Source of the DNA: Paenibacillus brasilensis
GTDB taxonomy: Bacteria > Bacillota > Bacilli > Paenibacillales > Paenibacillaceae
Length of the DNA: 64,000 bases
Reading direction: 5' to 3'
Assembly: GCF_009363115.1 (NCBI RefSeq)
Contig: NZ_CP045298.1
Span: 5,267,501-5,331,500 of the forward strand
In this document: piece by piece, positions 45,894-54,246 of the stretch
Position numbering within the stretch: the first letter of the stretch is position 1
How the letters are laid out: each line of letters opens with the position of its first letter
Notes under the pieces: model-generated
Seen by the model: the letters and a program-made list of their open reading frames with translations, nothing else
Database searches by the model: none
What the model was told of the DNA's origin: nothing
Position numbers and translations under genes: made by a program

Positions 45894-47103
45894 ATGAATC
45901 CTGTTATCGGGCTAGACATATCTAAAGAAGAAAGCCACGGACAAGCTTTCTTAGAACGAGGAAAACCATACCAAGGGATTTTCTATTTCCAACATACACG
46001 GGATGGGCTTGAGATATTGCTTCAAGTTATTCAGGACATCGAACGTGAATCAGGTCATCGGCCTACAATAATTCTGGAAGCAACCGGGCACTATCAAAGC
46101 CCTGTCGTTCAATTTCTAGAGGAACATCACTATGTATTTATCGTAATCAATCCGCTCATTTCTAATCGGTTTCGAAAAACAAATCTTCGTAAAGTGAAAA
46201 CATGATGCTGCCGACGTTTTTCTTCTCGGCGAACTGTACTATAGAGAGGAATTCGAACCCATCAAAAAAAGAGGTGTCCAACTGCTCAATATGCGGTATC
46301 TGACGCGACAACATGAGTCCTTCTCTAAGATGTGCGTGCAGACGAAGCTGCAATTCCAAGCTGTTTTGGATCAGGTTTTCCCAGCGTATAGAGGTGTTTT
46401 TGGGGCTATGTATTCTAACGTATCTCTTCGCTTCCTACATGGGTTTCCGACCTCATCCTCGGTTCTAGAAGCTAGTGAAGAGACACTCAAAATGACCATT
46501 CATGCTCTTCTATCTTCAAAACGAGGGCGATCTGAGAAGTGGATGAATGAACGAGTTCAACGATTGATCGAGGCTGTAAAACAAAACCCATTTCGGGAGA
46601 CCATGTATGAGAGCCACCTCATCAACCTTAAGATCTTAATCAGCCTTATTCTTCAGTACCAGGAGTACCTTGCTATGTTGGAACAGACCATAGATGCCCT
46701 GGCTACTGAGATTGAAGAGTATGATTTAATCCAGTCGATTCCCGGTATTGGCCCTAAAATTGCTGCAACAATTTTATCGGAAATTGGGGAAGTCGACCGA
46801 TTTGACCATCCAAAGAAACTGGTTGCCTTTGCAGGCATAGACCCCAGTGTTTTTGCTTCAGGTAAGTTTACAGCAACTTGGAATCGAATCACCAAACGTG
46901 GTTCCAGGCAGCTTCGGTACGCACTTGTTATGGCGGTACAGTGTGGCCTGATCCGATCTCGCAACACTCGAATTAAAGAATTCTATGAACGCAAAAGAGC
47001 TGAAGGAAAACCTCACAAAGTGGCATTAGTAGCATGTGCGAATAAGCGAGTTCATTGGTTGTATGCCATTTTAAAAAGTAAGAAATCGTTCCGTTCGGTA
47101 TAG
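45894..47103 (+). mobile_element. IS110-family transposase with one frameshift
   Basis: Reading starts at MNPVIGLDISKEESHG with GAGGAG before it and gives LEATGHYQSPVVQFLEEH. It stops at 46205 after RKVKT because one base is missing before DAADVFLLGEL. The frame then runs unbroken to 47103 with IPGIGPKIAATILSEIG, LVAFAGIDPSV and KRGSRQLRYALVMA. DEDD and the C-terminal helix-hairpin are otherwise intact. It is a different branch from the IS110 relic at 31 kb. One base would restore it. Confidence 0.87.
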
Positions 47104-47300
47104 CAAATTTATGGTATAATCTTCCATTTAGACTTGGATTAATAAATATAACACAAGCTCTCGAGTTGTTTTGCTGGAAATGTTGACAAGCTATTAGCTG
47201 GTATAGCTTAATGAAGCATCGTCAAGACTATTACTTTATTTTTCAGTCTAGAACTTTAGACACCTACAATAAAGACCGCAAAGGCTTAAGCCCTTACGGT

Positions 47301-47519
47301 CTAATTTACTTCTGGCATCCTGAGTCCAATTTCACCTTCCTTGTTGCGCCCCCGTTCATAGTCGATGGTGACAAAATCCAATGTTCGGTTTGTTTTTAGG
47401 CTATTTGCTATGTTAACAATAGCCCTGCGCCGTTTATCTGCAAATGTAGTTGCCGAGATAGGTGGAATGTCCTTACGATAACCTTTTTCCAAATATTGTT
47501 GAGCTTTGAGGTATTTCAT
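47301..47519 (-). CDS. ArpU/RinA-like phage regulator, C-terminal part
   Basis: 72 residues (MKYLKAQQYLEKGYRKDIPP, then ISATTFADKRRRAIVNIANS) forming helices with a likely DNA-binding helix-turn-helix. Its start overlaps the stop of the 141-residue protein as ATGA. Phage late regulators of this kind are usually one chain, so the two may be halves of one gene separated by a shift, or truly coupled genes. Confidence 0.6.
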   Translation of the reverse strand: MKYLKAQQYLEKGYRKDIPPISATTFADKRRRAIVNIANSLKTNRTLDFVTIDYERGRNKEGEIGLRMPEVN

Positions 47520-47941
47520 CCATCCAAAAATAACAGCTTCGCTATCAATCCCTCGTGCTTATCACGCATATTATTTATTGCAAATTTAATATTATTCGTG
47601 AGGAATTGATAAAATTTATAATTAATATAGCGCTGGTCTTTTAGTAGAACGGCGTTGGCTGTCACATCTGCTGTCAGTTCTTGACCAGAAACTCGCTTCG
47701 CAACTGATCCTTCTGCCGAAAGCAAATCATATGCAGCCATACCGTTTTCCAACTGTTGAAGTGAGTATTCATAGTTTTTGATTACATCAATTAAGTCAGT
47801 ATATCTGTTTAGCAGCCACTTTGTTTTTCTTATATCTACTGCATCTACATCGTCAAAGAAGTTTACTTGAATTATCTTCTGTGTATCAGATGAGTCTTCA
47901 TCAGAATGAGCGCGCAAAATTACAGACTGAGTATGTTCCAT
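47516..47941 (-). CDS. Phage regulator-like protein, N-terminal part
   Basis: 141 residues, mainly helical. The end (MRDKHEGLIAKLLFLDG) flows naturally in sense into the MKYLKAQQYL of the next frame, as in sigma-like or ArpU-type late-gene activators. No further motif is seen. See the 72-residue partner for the possible frameshift. Confidence 0.55.
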   Translation of the reverse strand: MEHTQSVILRAHSDEDSSDTQKIIQVNFFDDVDAVDIRKTKWLLNRYTDLIDVIKNYEYSLQQLENGMAAYDLLSAEGSVAKRVSGQELTADVTANAVLLKDQRYINYKFYQFLTNNIKFAINNMRDKHEGLIAKLLFLDG

Positions 47942-48089
47942 AAACGTTCATCCCTTCAAAGAAAATCTAATTATTAATTTTCGTTATTCTTGCAACATCA
48001 AATAGTATATAAGAGTGATTGAATCTACAATTTTAAAAGTTATTATCCCAATATACATATTCCCTAAAATAAGTCGGTCCATCGTCACC

Positions 48090-48563
48090 CTAGCGCAAAC
48101 ATTTCTTCATTCTGTAATTTATTAGCTGAACACCATTACGCTCAACAATTTGCGATTTTAATACTCTGTACCCTTTTCTTTCAAAAAATAATTTGGCAGT
48201 GATGCTTGCATTTGTGTCTATATCAACGAGACATAATTTTTTTGCCTCAGATTCAAGAGTACTCACCAGCGCCGATGCAATACCCTGACCTTGATAATCT
48301 TTATGGACAAATAGTCTATCAAGATAACCATCCCGATTCATATCTGAGAAACCCGCGATACGATTATCCATTTCCACTACATATGAAATATTAGAACTTA
48401 GGCCCTTCAACCAAGCCTCTCTCTTCTGACTCAACTCTGCTCTGTTAGCCCAAGCATCAAGTTGCTCTTTGGTGTAATCATGCTTATTTATTTCATGTAC
48501 TGTCTCATAAAATAGAGTGATAATCTGGTCAATATCCGTCTCATAGAATTTTCGAACAAACAA
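48090..48563 (-). CDS. GNAT-family N-acetyltransferase
   Basis: 157 residues. The acetyl-CoA loop is DRLFVHKDYQGQGIASALV (the Q-x-x-G-x-A core), preceded by VVEMDNRIAGFSDM and followed by VDIDTNASITAKLFFERKGY. Start is close to a GGGG sequence. Substrate cannot be told; small molecules or proteins are both possible. Confidence 0.88.
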   Translation of the reverse strand: MFVRKFYETDIDQIITLFYETVHEINKHDYTKEQLDAWANRAELSQKREAWLKGLSSNISYVVEMDNRIAGFSDMNRDGYLDRLFVHKDYQGQGIASALVSTLESEAKKLCLVDIDTNASITAKLFFERKGYRVLKSQIVERNGVQLINYRMKKCLR

Positions 48564-48591
48564 TAGATGTCCCCTCCTTAATTTAGTATTT

Positions 48592-48804
48592 TTATACTAC
48601 ACCAAGGATGTCTCCTGACGCATGTTCAGATTGCACATTCGTTAATTTTCTAAGATTCCGAGCAATCCTCCGGGCCTGTTCTTCGCATTTTTCATTTCCG
48701 AACATGGTCAGGCAACCAATCGTATCAAGTAGCATGCTTTTAATCGCGGCTGACTCTGCATCCTTTTGTTGTATAAGGGATTCAGCCTCTATTGCACGTC
48801 TCAA
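48592..48804 (-). CDS. Small helical protein, doubtful
   Basis: 70 codons, possibly from a TTG (RRAIEAESLIQQKDAES, then LLDTIGCLTMFGNEKCEEQA). The composition is protein-like and alpha-helical but the ribosome site is poor (GGGGAG 15 bases away). Phage-type hypothetical at best. Confidence 0.35.
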   Translation of the reverse strand: MRRAIEAESLIQQKDAESAAIKSMLLDTIGCLTMFGNEKCEEQARRIARNLRKLTNVQSEHASGDILGVV

Positions 48805-48958
48805 AGCATGAGGGTGTTACTCCCCTACACCTTCACCATAGGGGGTTGTTCTTTATGCGCTCCATTTTGACTTTACATTTGGCTGGCGCTTCGCTTAACA
48901 TATTGTTAACCTCAATTAAATCTGATAAAATTAAATTCAAAAAATTAGGAGAAAAAAC

Positions 48959-49160
48959 ATGGACTTTGTAACCGTACTTCTTATGTGTATTCCGCTTTAC
49001 GCTGCATTTAGAGCTTTTATAATCACTCGTGATCCAGAAGCAAAAAAAAAGAATCCCAAAAACGACACTAAAAGCTCTAACCTTTTTTGCTTACTTTATA
49101 TTTATCGTTTTGGGATTTTTTATAATTACAGAAGGTATAGAATACCTCTCTCAGTTATAA
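48959..49160 (+). CDS. Small membrane protein interrupted at an A9 run
   Basis: ATG 48959 has AGGAG eight bases upstream. The frame gives DFVTVLLMCIPLYAAFRAF, one helix, then ITRDPEAKKK. At nine consecutive A (49032-49040) the direct frame turns non-hydrophobic, while the next frame reads LKALTFFAYFIFIVLGFFII, then TEGIEYLSQL, and ends at 49160, clearly a second helix. One A fewer would give a two-helix protein of about 66 residues. Confidence 0.55.
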
Positions 49161-49225
49161 TTGAATTGGTAATTGCAAGTAGTTTTATAAATCTGAAGGG
49201 ATTTAGAGTACGGGGGTAAAGGCTG

Positions 49226-49420
49226 TTACGTCTCAACCCTCTTCAAATATTCCGTAGCAAATCCTCCGCCGTACCCTTCAAGCCGCACAACCTCCGAACC
49301 ACACAAGTCCCAAGGCTCGGATTCTACTGTCCAAACCTTTTCCCTGTACTTCTCCTTACGGGCTTCATAGCAACCGTGGTTATAACCTGATCGCCTTTTG
49401 CAACTTATATGTCCGTTCAC
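49226..49420 (-). CDS. Hypothetical phage-type protein
   Basis: 64 residues (RSGYNHGCYEARKEKYREKV, then EYGGGFATEYLKRVET-like end). It overlaps the next frame by four bases, so it is read in a run of small coupled genes. No domain recognised. Confidence 0.45.
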   Translation of the reverse strand: MNGHISCKRRSGYNHGCYEARKEKYREKVWTVESEPWDLCGSEVVRLEGYGGGFATEYLKRVET

Positions 49421-49656
49421 TCACCTTTACCGCCTCCATCCCATACCGTTACCTTTAAGCGACCAGAAACAACTTCATCCAACCACAGAGTTACATGTCC
49501 GCCGTAGGAGTTTGTCAAACTAAGGTGTTCTTTTCTAACCCCGTCCACTAAAAAGAATCTCGACCATATTTGACCGTCCAAATCTTCTCCAGTCACGTAA
49601 ACTGGATATCCAACCAATTCAACGTTGAATTTTTCGTTTTCAGTTAACACATTCAT
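49417..49656 (-). CDS. Hypothetical phage-type protein
   Basis: 79 residues (MNVLTENEKFNVELVGYPVY, then VTLWLDEVVSGRLKVTVWDGG), mainly beta-strand in character. It overlaps its neighbours by four bases on each side in an operon-like chain. No domain recognised. Confidence 0.5.
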   Translation of the reverse strand: MNVLTENEKFNVELVGYPVYVTGEDLDGQIWSRFFLVDGVRKEHLSLTNSYGGHVTLWLDEVVSGRLKVTVWDGGGKGE

Positions 49657-50038
49657 TCCTTGTTCCCTCCTTGGGGTTGTAGCAGCTCCGGGTTATCGTG
49701 TATGTTGCCGATAGGTTTTCCATACTCATATATACCTGTCAACATCCAAGCGTTTACTGCCCACTCTGCATGTTCTGTACATTTTACAACTCCACGCTCC
49801 AGCGCACCGTTTGACCACGGTCTTGTAAACTCGTAAATGTCGTCTTCCCATACACCGTAATTCGGTAAATCTATAAATTGGCCTACTGTTTCAGGATCGA
49901 CTTTCCACCAAAATTCCGTACAAAAATATTCACTATCCCACTCCACTTCTCACCGACAATTACGTCTTCGCCTATCAGATAACCATGAAACCACTCGCCG
50001 TTATCAAGCCGTTTACCACGGAATTTAATCTCTCTCAT
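49653..50038 (-). pseudogene. YopX-family phage protein with a frameshift
   Basis: From ATG 50036-50038 (MREIKFRGKRLDNGEWFHGY, then LIGEDVIVG) the frame shifts near 49955. It continues as WDSEYFCTEFWWKVDPETVG, to HAEWAVNAW and IGNIHDNPELL, which is the conserved end of YopX proteins. Restoring one base gives the normal length of about 128 residues. Function unknown; typical of Bacillales phages. Confidence 0.8.
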
Positions 50039-50081
50039 GCTTATCTCTCCTTTGGTATAGATAGTAGTCGGTGTATCCCCC

Positions 50082-50603
50082 TTAAAATAGTATCAGTTGC
50101 ACCGAACGTCTTGGCTCGGGTGGTATCCATTGCTTGCCGTATTCCTGCATCCACTCAGCCACACTCTTACGGCGGTTCCATTCGCTTCGTGGTATCCAGC
50201 TTGTGTTATCTCCCTGCACAGCAGCGTTGTAAGGGGCAAACCATTTGGGTAGCATCATTCCTAACAGATGCACGCGAGCTCTGACAGGGCCGCACAGCAA
50301 GCCATCAAGGTAACGAATTCGTTCTTCCTCAGACATTCGCATGGTCCCGCCGATAAATACCAGTTGTTCCGTTTGCAGTAACCTCGTATCTCCGCCAGGC
50401 TGTAAGATAGGAACCGGATTGTATCCACGCCGCCGCATATCCTGCAAATACCATGCTGTAGCTTCTAGGTTGCCAATCTCGTCATACTGCATGTATTGAT
50501 GGCGAGATTTAACGTTCCGATCAATGTATGCCCGATAGCCTTGATAAGATATGCAATCCTCCGTAAACGTGCCAGGGTTCCATATCACCATACGATTACG
50601 CAT
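50082..50603 (-). CDS. Hypothetical phage-type protein
   Basis: 173 residues (MRNRMVIWNPGTFTEDCISY, then LQPGGDTRLLQTEQLVFIGG, then LGMMLPKWFAPYN). The frame is open further upstream (SVPYWLLSATLLRKYPSWLEP) without a start codon. It may have lost its N-terminus or begin within the zinc-finger gene. No family recognised. Confidence 0.5.
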   Translation of the reverse strand: MRNRMVIWNPGTFTEDCISYQGYRAYIDRNVKSRHQYMQYDEIGNLEATAWYLQDMRRRGYNPVPILQPGGDTRLLQTEQLVFIGGTMRMSEEERIRYLDGLLCGPVRARVHLLGMMLPKWFAPYNAAVQGDNTSWIPRSEWNRRKSVAEWMQEYGKQWIPPEPRRSVQLILF

Positions 50604-50610
50604 GTATGGC

Positions 50611-50925
50611 TCAAGCCAAGACGGGTATTTCCGCAGCAGGGTCGCGCTCAGGAGCCAGTACGGTACGCTGCTGGCCTGCTCCGCAAGGTGCTTCCGATTT
50701 ACCCCGGCGACCTAGATAATCCGTTCCATGTTCATCGCCCTTTCTGCCGAGCTGCTTTCCATAGTCTTGTAATTGGTGACCTACAGGACAGTTGATTTTG
50801 CAATGCTTGTCCAGCTTGGATGTAACACTGCCATACTTCCAATTAAATTCGTCCCGTGTTTGGCAATTTGAACATTTTTGCTCCAGTAGATCACCAATTG
50901 CTGTAACTGCGTCTATCCGGTTCAT
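50611..50925 (-). CDS. Small zinc-finger phage-type protein
   Basis: 104 residues. Cys pairs in CSNC and, 21 residues on, CKINCPVGHQL suit a zinc-binding finger seen in short phage proteins. The last 30 residues are low-complexity and may be out of frame. A GGAGG lies upstream. Probably expressed with the downstream 173-residue frame. Confidence 0.6.
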   Translation of the reverse strand: MNRIDAVTAIGDLLEQKCSNCQTRDEFNWKYGSVTSKLDKHCKINCPVGHQLQDYGKQLGRKGDEHGTDYLGRRGKSEAPCGAGQQRTVLAPERDPAAEIPVLA

Positions 50926-51037
50926 CCTGCTGTCCCCTCCTTCTTATCCCCAAAGCTGTGTTATGTCCTCTCTGCCCTTGGGGGCTATACTTTCCATCGT
51001 TATTTTTTGGTATAATTTATTTAAAGGAGTTGATAAA

Positions 51038-51262
51038 ATGCTTGGTTTCGTACTTATACTTTTTGCAATTATTTTTTTCGCGCTTGGTATTTTAAGTAAA
51101 CGAAATCCCACTTGGGGATGGCGTGCAAACGAAGCCTGGAAGATCAAAGGTGACTCAGAACCAAGTGATGCTTACATTAATGACATGAAATTTAGAGGCT
51201 CTGTATCAATACTCACTGGCTCTTTCTTTTTAGCCTGTGGACTTTTGGTTATATTCCTGTAA
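51038..51262 (+). CDS. Two-helix membrane protein (DUF6199-like)
   Basis: 74 residues from ATG 51038 with AAAGGAG upstream. Two helices (LGFVLILFAIIFFALGIL and VSILTGSFFLACGLLVIFL) flank NPTWGWRANEAWKIKGDSEP, a stretch typical of small membrane proteins common in Paenibacillus and Bacillus. Role unknown. Confidence 0.72.
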   Translation: MLGFVLILFAIIFFALGILSKRNPTWGWRANEAWKIKGDSEPSDAYINDMKFRGSVSILTGSFFLACGLLVIFL

Positions 51263-51440
51263 GATCCACTACCCTTTATTAATCATCAAAATACCCATAT
51301 CCAAAAGGCACTTGCTGTTTAGCTGAAGCCCCTAAAATATCATTTAGCATGTTCTCAAATACAGAAATTTGTTTTTCATCCATAGCTTCCAGCAAGCGCA
51401 CTTCCTTAAATAGAGCATATGTTCTTTCAGAGGGAGAAGT

Positions 51441-52412
51441 GTGGAAAATTTCAAGAAGTTAAAGAGTGGTTGGCGATACCGATTAAAGTACACTGACGTT
51501 TTTACCCAAGAGCAAAGGGAAAAATCAGAACGGGGGGTTCCGCACAAAACCGGAAGCTGAGTTAGCTGCAGCAGAATTTTTAAGGAAAATAAGACAAGGT
51601 TACGAACAGATTGATATGCCTCTCGTTGATTATATACAAAGTTGGATCAGCAACTATAAAGAAGGGGCGGTTCGAAAAAACACACGTAAACAACATGAGA
51701 ATATCTAAAAACACACATCAAGCCTTATTTTAAGTAATTAATGATAAAAGATTTAAAACCAGATATGTACCAAAAATTTCTAGATGCTTGTTTAGCGAGA
51801 GGCTTAAGCCGGAGAACAGTTGAAATAATTAACTCAACAGTTTACGGTGCTTTAGAGCTCGCAGTAATTCAGGGAAAGTTAGAACGTAATCCTTGTATAG
51901 GATTAATCATTAAGGGAAAGAGGAAACAACATGCGTAAAGGTGAAGCCGCTGCTTTGAAGTGGTCTGATATTAATTTTAAGGAGAAAAAAATCCAAATTG
52001 ATGAAACTTTGGATTTCTAACCTGATAACGAGGACGAGCTATTCGGGGAAACAATGTACCGACATGATTTAAATCTCATTCTATGCCGGAATGACGGGCG
52101 TCCTATGCCGAAGTCAACACTATTTAACACATTTAAACGTATCTTGAAACGTGCTTGCCTGGATGAAGGTTTACGTATCCACTCTCTTCGTCACACCTAC
52201 GCAGTTCTCATGCTTGAAGCTGGAGCTGATATAAAGTTTGTCCAGGAGCAACTTGGTCATGGTAGTGTACAAATTACATCTGATGTATACGCACACATTT
52301 CTAAAAAGTTAGAAAAACGTAACATAGATAGGTATGAGGAGTACACAGCCAATATTCTCGGTTCAAACAATTTAAAGTCGGGGGACGTTTGGGGGACGCC
52401 TCAGAAGAATTG
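51441..52412 (+). pseudogene. Phage-type tyrosine integrase, decayed
   Basis: GTG 51441 (ENFKKLKSGWRYRLKYTDVF) opens the N-terminal AP2-like arm-binding domain. The coding then passes through shifts near 51530, 51706 and 51730, a piece LKPDMYQKFLDACLARGLS, a deletion near 51930, and RKGEAAALKWSDI with the catalytic arginine. A stop TAA follows at 52018-52020. The remainder SLRHTYAVLMLEAGADIKFV and LGHGSVQITSDVYAHIS has the H-x-x-R, H and Tyr of the active site. The integrase cannot work. Confidence 0.88.
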
Positions 52413-52479
52413 ATACCCTCCTCTGAAATGTCCCCCATTACAACCCCTAAAAAACCGCGTCTGTACAGGGTTTAATCTA

Positions 52480-52548
52480 TTAATAAAGCGTCAGATACTG
52501 ATCACGTTCCCACTGGTGAACCTGTGTGCGATTTAAGTTCCACACTTC
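52480..52548 (-). pseudogene. 3' scrap of glutamine synthetase (glnA)
   Basis: The minus strand reads EVWNLNRTQVHQWERDQYLT and LY before TAA at 52480-52482. The RTQVHxWExxQYLxLY ending is characteristic of Bacillales GlnA. Only about 22 codons remain. It sits directly after the integrase gene, the position of an attachment site. Confidence 0.6.
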
Positions 52549-52562
52549 GGGATAGGGGGTAA

Positions 52563-52889
52563 TTATCCAGAAAGTACTGATTTAGAGCCGATGTTATATA
52601 TGTTGTTTCGGGATGGTTCGGTATGATCTGTTTTATTTGTGGGCGTTTTGTGGGCGTTGTTGTGGGCATCTATAGAATTCACGGCAATGCCCACAACAAC
52701 GCCTATTATATCCCCTTGAGCCACACCGTTGGTTCTTTGCAAAGTAAGATCGGGTAGCGTTAAAACTATTACATTCTCTGCGTTAATGCTTTCCGCCATA
52801 TTTATCAGAACCAAATCTCCGACTAGAATCCGGTCGATTGCATTTTTAGCATGAAAATAAAAATATGTTGTCTTTTTTATCAGTTCCAT
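52563..52889 (-). pseudogene. Fragment of a LexA/S24-like repressor
   Basis: The start MELIKKTTYFYFHAKN and NAIDRILVGDLVLINMAES then VIVLTLPDLTLQRTNGVAQG look like the end of an S24-type peptidase or repressor domain. The end is poorly conserved and no helix-turn-helix is present. A fragment of a phage repressor is the likely reading. Confidence 0.45.
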
Positions 52890-52982
52890 TATTTCTCCCA
52901 CCTTTTGTCTTTATACTCGCTGTGAATCAATATCAGTGGGGCTTATTTAGCTATCCTGGCAGGGATGCCAACCCACACTATG

Positions 52983-53009
52983 CGCCTCTCTTATGGGAGG
53001 CGTTTTTTG
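52983..53009 (+). terminator. Short hairpin terminator, plus strand
   Basis: CGCCTC and GAGGCG pair around TCTTATGG and are followed by six T. No gene on the plus strand precedes it. Confidence 0.6.
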
Positions 53010-53181
53010 TTACACCCGATCTATGTAATTATCTAGGCCTAACCGCCTCCCTTTATTTTCAAAATCAAACCTTATACCTATATTAAATCCCAATATTAGG
53101 TTCTTTGGCAACAAAAATTCGTCGGGATGAATTCGTCCTATAAAACTACTTTATTCGACATTTTTCTCTAATTTCATCGAC

Positions 53182-53210
53182 AAAAAAAGAACCGCATTGT
53201 CGCGGTTCAG
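53182..53210 (-). terminator. Terminator of the LytTR gene
   Basis: GAACCGC-GACAAT-GCGGTTC followed by seven T on the minus strand, overlapping the end of the gene. Confidence 0.85.
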
Positions 53211-53584
53211 GTAGCAAACACGATATTTGGATTAAAAAGATTAAGTGTGCGAGCTACTTCCTCGTATCTCCGTATTGCTATTTGGCATTTAGGAGAATTC
53301 TTGACTATCTCTTTCGAGAAATAAGCCACCCTGTAAACGCTGTTCATAAGCACAACGTTTTCCATATTAATAGTGTTGCTCCTGTCTACATTAAGAAAAT
53401 TATGTCCACTATTATTAAGTAACGTTTCCCAAAACTTAAGTGTACCTACCAAGTAAAATATTCCTCTGAATGTGTGGATAATGACTCTTTCTTGCCATCT
53501 ATCATAAGACATATAGAGTATGTCTTTTATGGGCAAATCCACCTTTCCACCTTTACCATCAATATCCTTCGAAACCGTGAGCAT
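53207..53584 (-). CDS. Stand-alone LytTR DNA-binding regulator
   Basis: 125 residues that consist of a LytTR domain only: KVDLPIKDILYMSYDRWQER, then RGIFYLVGTLKFWETLLNN, then FLNVDRSNTINMENVVLMN. AgrA-type regulators carry this fold after a receiver domain, which is missing here. It lies 15 bases after the AgrD-like gene on the same strand. It probably binds DNA near agr-like promoters, but how it is switched on without a receiver is open. Confidence 0.8.
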   Translation of the reverse strand: MLTVSKDIDGKGGKVDLPIKDILYMSYDRWQERVIIHTFRGIFYLVGTLKFWETLLNNSGHNFLNVDRSNTINMENVVLMNSVYRVAYFSKEIVKNSPKCQIAIRRYEEVARTLNLFNPNIVFAT

Positions 53585-53599
53585 TTTTAATCACCAACT

Positions 53600-53722
53600 T
53601 TACTTAAGTAATTCTTTCGGCGGTTCTGGGTTATAAACATAGATGAGACTAGCAACGCTGACAGACATTACCGCGATTGCAGCAAGGCTCGACGCAATTG
53701 TGCTATAGATGTTTTTCATCAT
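53600..53722 (-). CDS. agrD: AgrD-like autoinducer precursor, locus 2
   Basis: 40 residues from ATG 53722 with TAAGGAGGTGA upstream. The N-terminus is an amphipathic helix (MMKNIYSTIASSLAAIAV), then comes VASLIYV and the conserved tail YNPEPPKELLK, as in AgrD. Listeria AgrD has ACFMFV in the same place, so the ring would be closed by serine (SLIYV) in place of cysteine, giving a lactone as in some staphylococcal peptides. It is encoded between agrB and the LytTR gene. Confidence 0.82.
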   Translation of the reverse strand: MMKNIYSTIASSLAAIAVMSVSVASLIYVYNPEPPKELLK

Positions 53723-53730
53723 GATAGTTT

Positions 53731-54246
53731 TCACCTCCTTATACTGATCAATAGTAGACTTTGTGCAAAAAAACTTACGGCTATAAATGGATTAGCAACC
53801 CATAGATTAAAGCTCACCACAATAAATGCACCAGCTTTTAGTAATGGGAAATAGCGTGGTGGTATACGTGTTTGTTTTTCTATTCCTGCGGGGGCAAAAA
53901 TTAGGATCAAGATCATACTTATCACCGTCGCGATCATCGACCACCTGTAGTCCAAATGTACAAAAGATAAGCCAGTAAACAGCAGTGTGGAAACAGCCAC
54001 GCAGCCCATTCCACTTTTAAGGTGTAGCCCTCCTGTCATTTGCCGCAGAAAAGCGAATGCTGCCATTATCGTAAGCACTTCTCTTATGCGACCCGTGAAA
54101 ACAGAGATAGCGATGGTTAACCCAGTGATAAATACCATATTTAATATTACAGCCAGAGCGTGCTTTAAAACGGCCACAGATGCCGGGTGATCCGGAACGT
54201 TTTTCTTTATATGAACTGCAATCTTATTTGATAAAGCTTCGATCAA
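53731..54246 (-). CDS. agrB: AgrB-family peptide-processing membrane protease, locus 2
   Basis: 171 residues, opening MIEALSNKIAVHIKKN. The signature is RQMTGGLHLKSGMGC with the catalytic His and nearby Cys, then four more helices. Its start overlaps the stop of the membrane partner by four bases. It should process the 40-residue AgrD-like peptide encoded next to it. Confidence 0.88.
   Translation of the reverse strand: MIEALSNKIAVHIKKNVPDHPASVAVLKHALAVILNMVFITGLTIAISVFTGRIREVLTIMAAFAFLRQMTGGLHLKSGMGCVAVSTLLFTGLSFVHLDYRWSMIATVISMILILIFAPAGIEKQTRIPPRYFPLLKAGAFIVVSFNLWVANPFIAVSFFAQSLLLISIRR

Noticed and set aside
47211..47399. 62-codon plus frame
   Set aside because: Opposite the phage regulator gene; no ribosome site.
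52430..52560. tRNA gene as attachment site beside the integrase
   Set aside because: No cloverleaf or T-arm consensus; the sequence instead encodes the end of GlnA.
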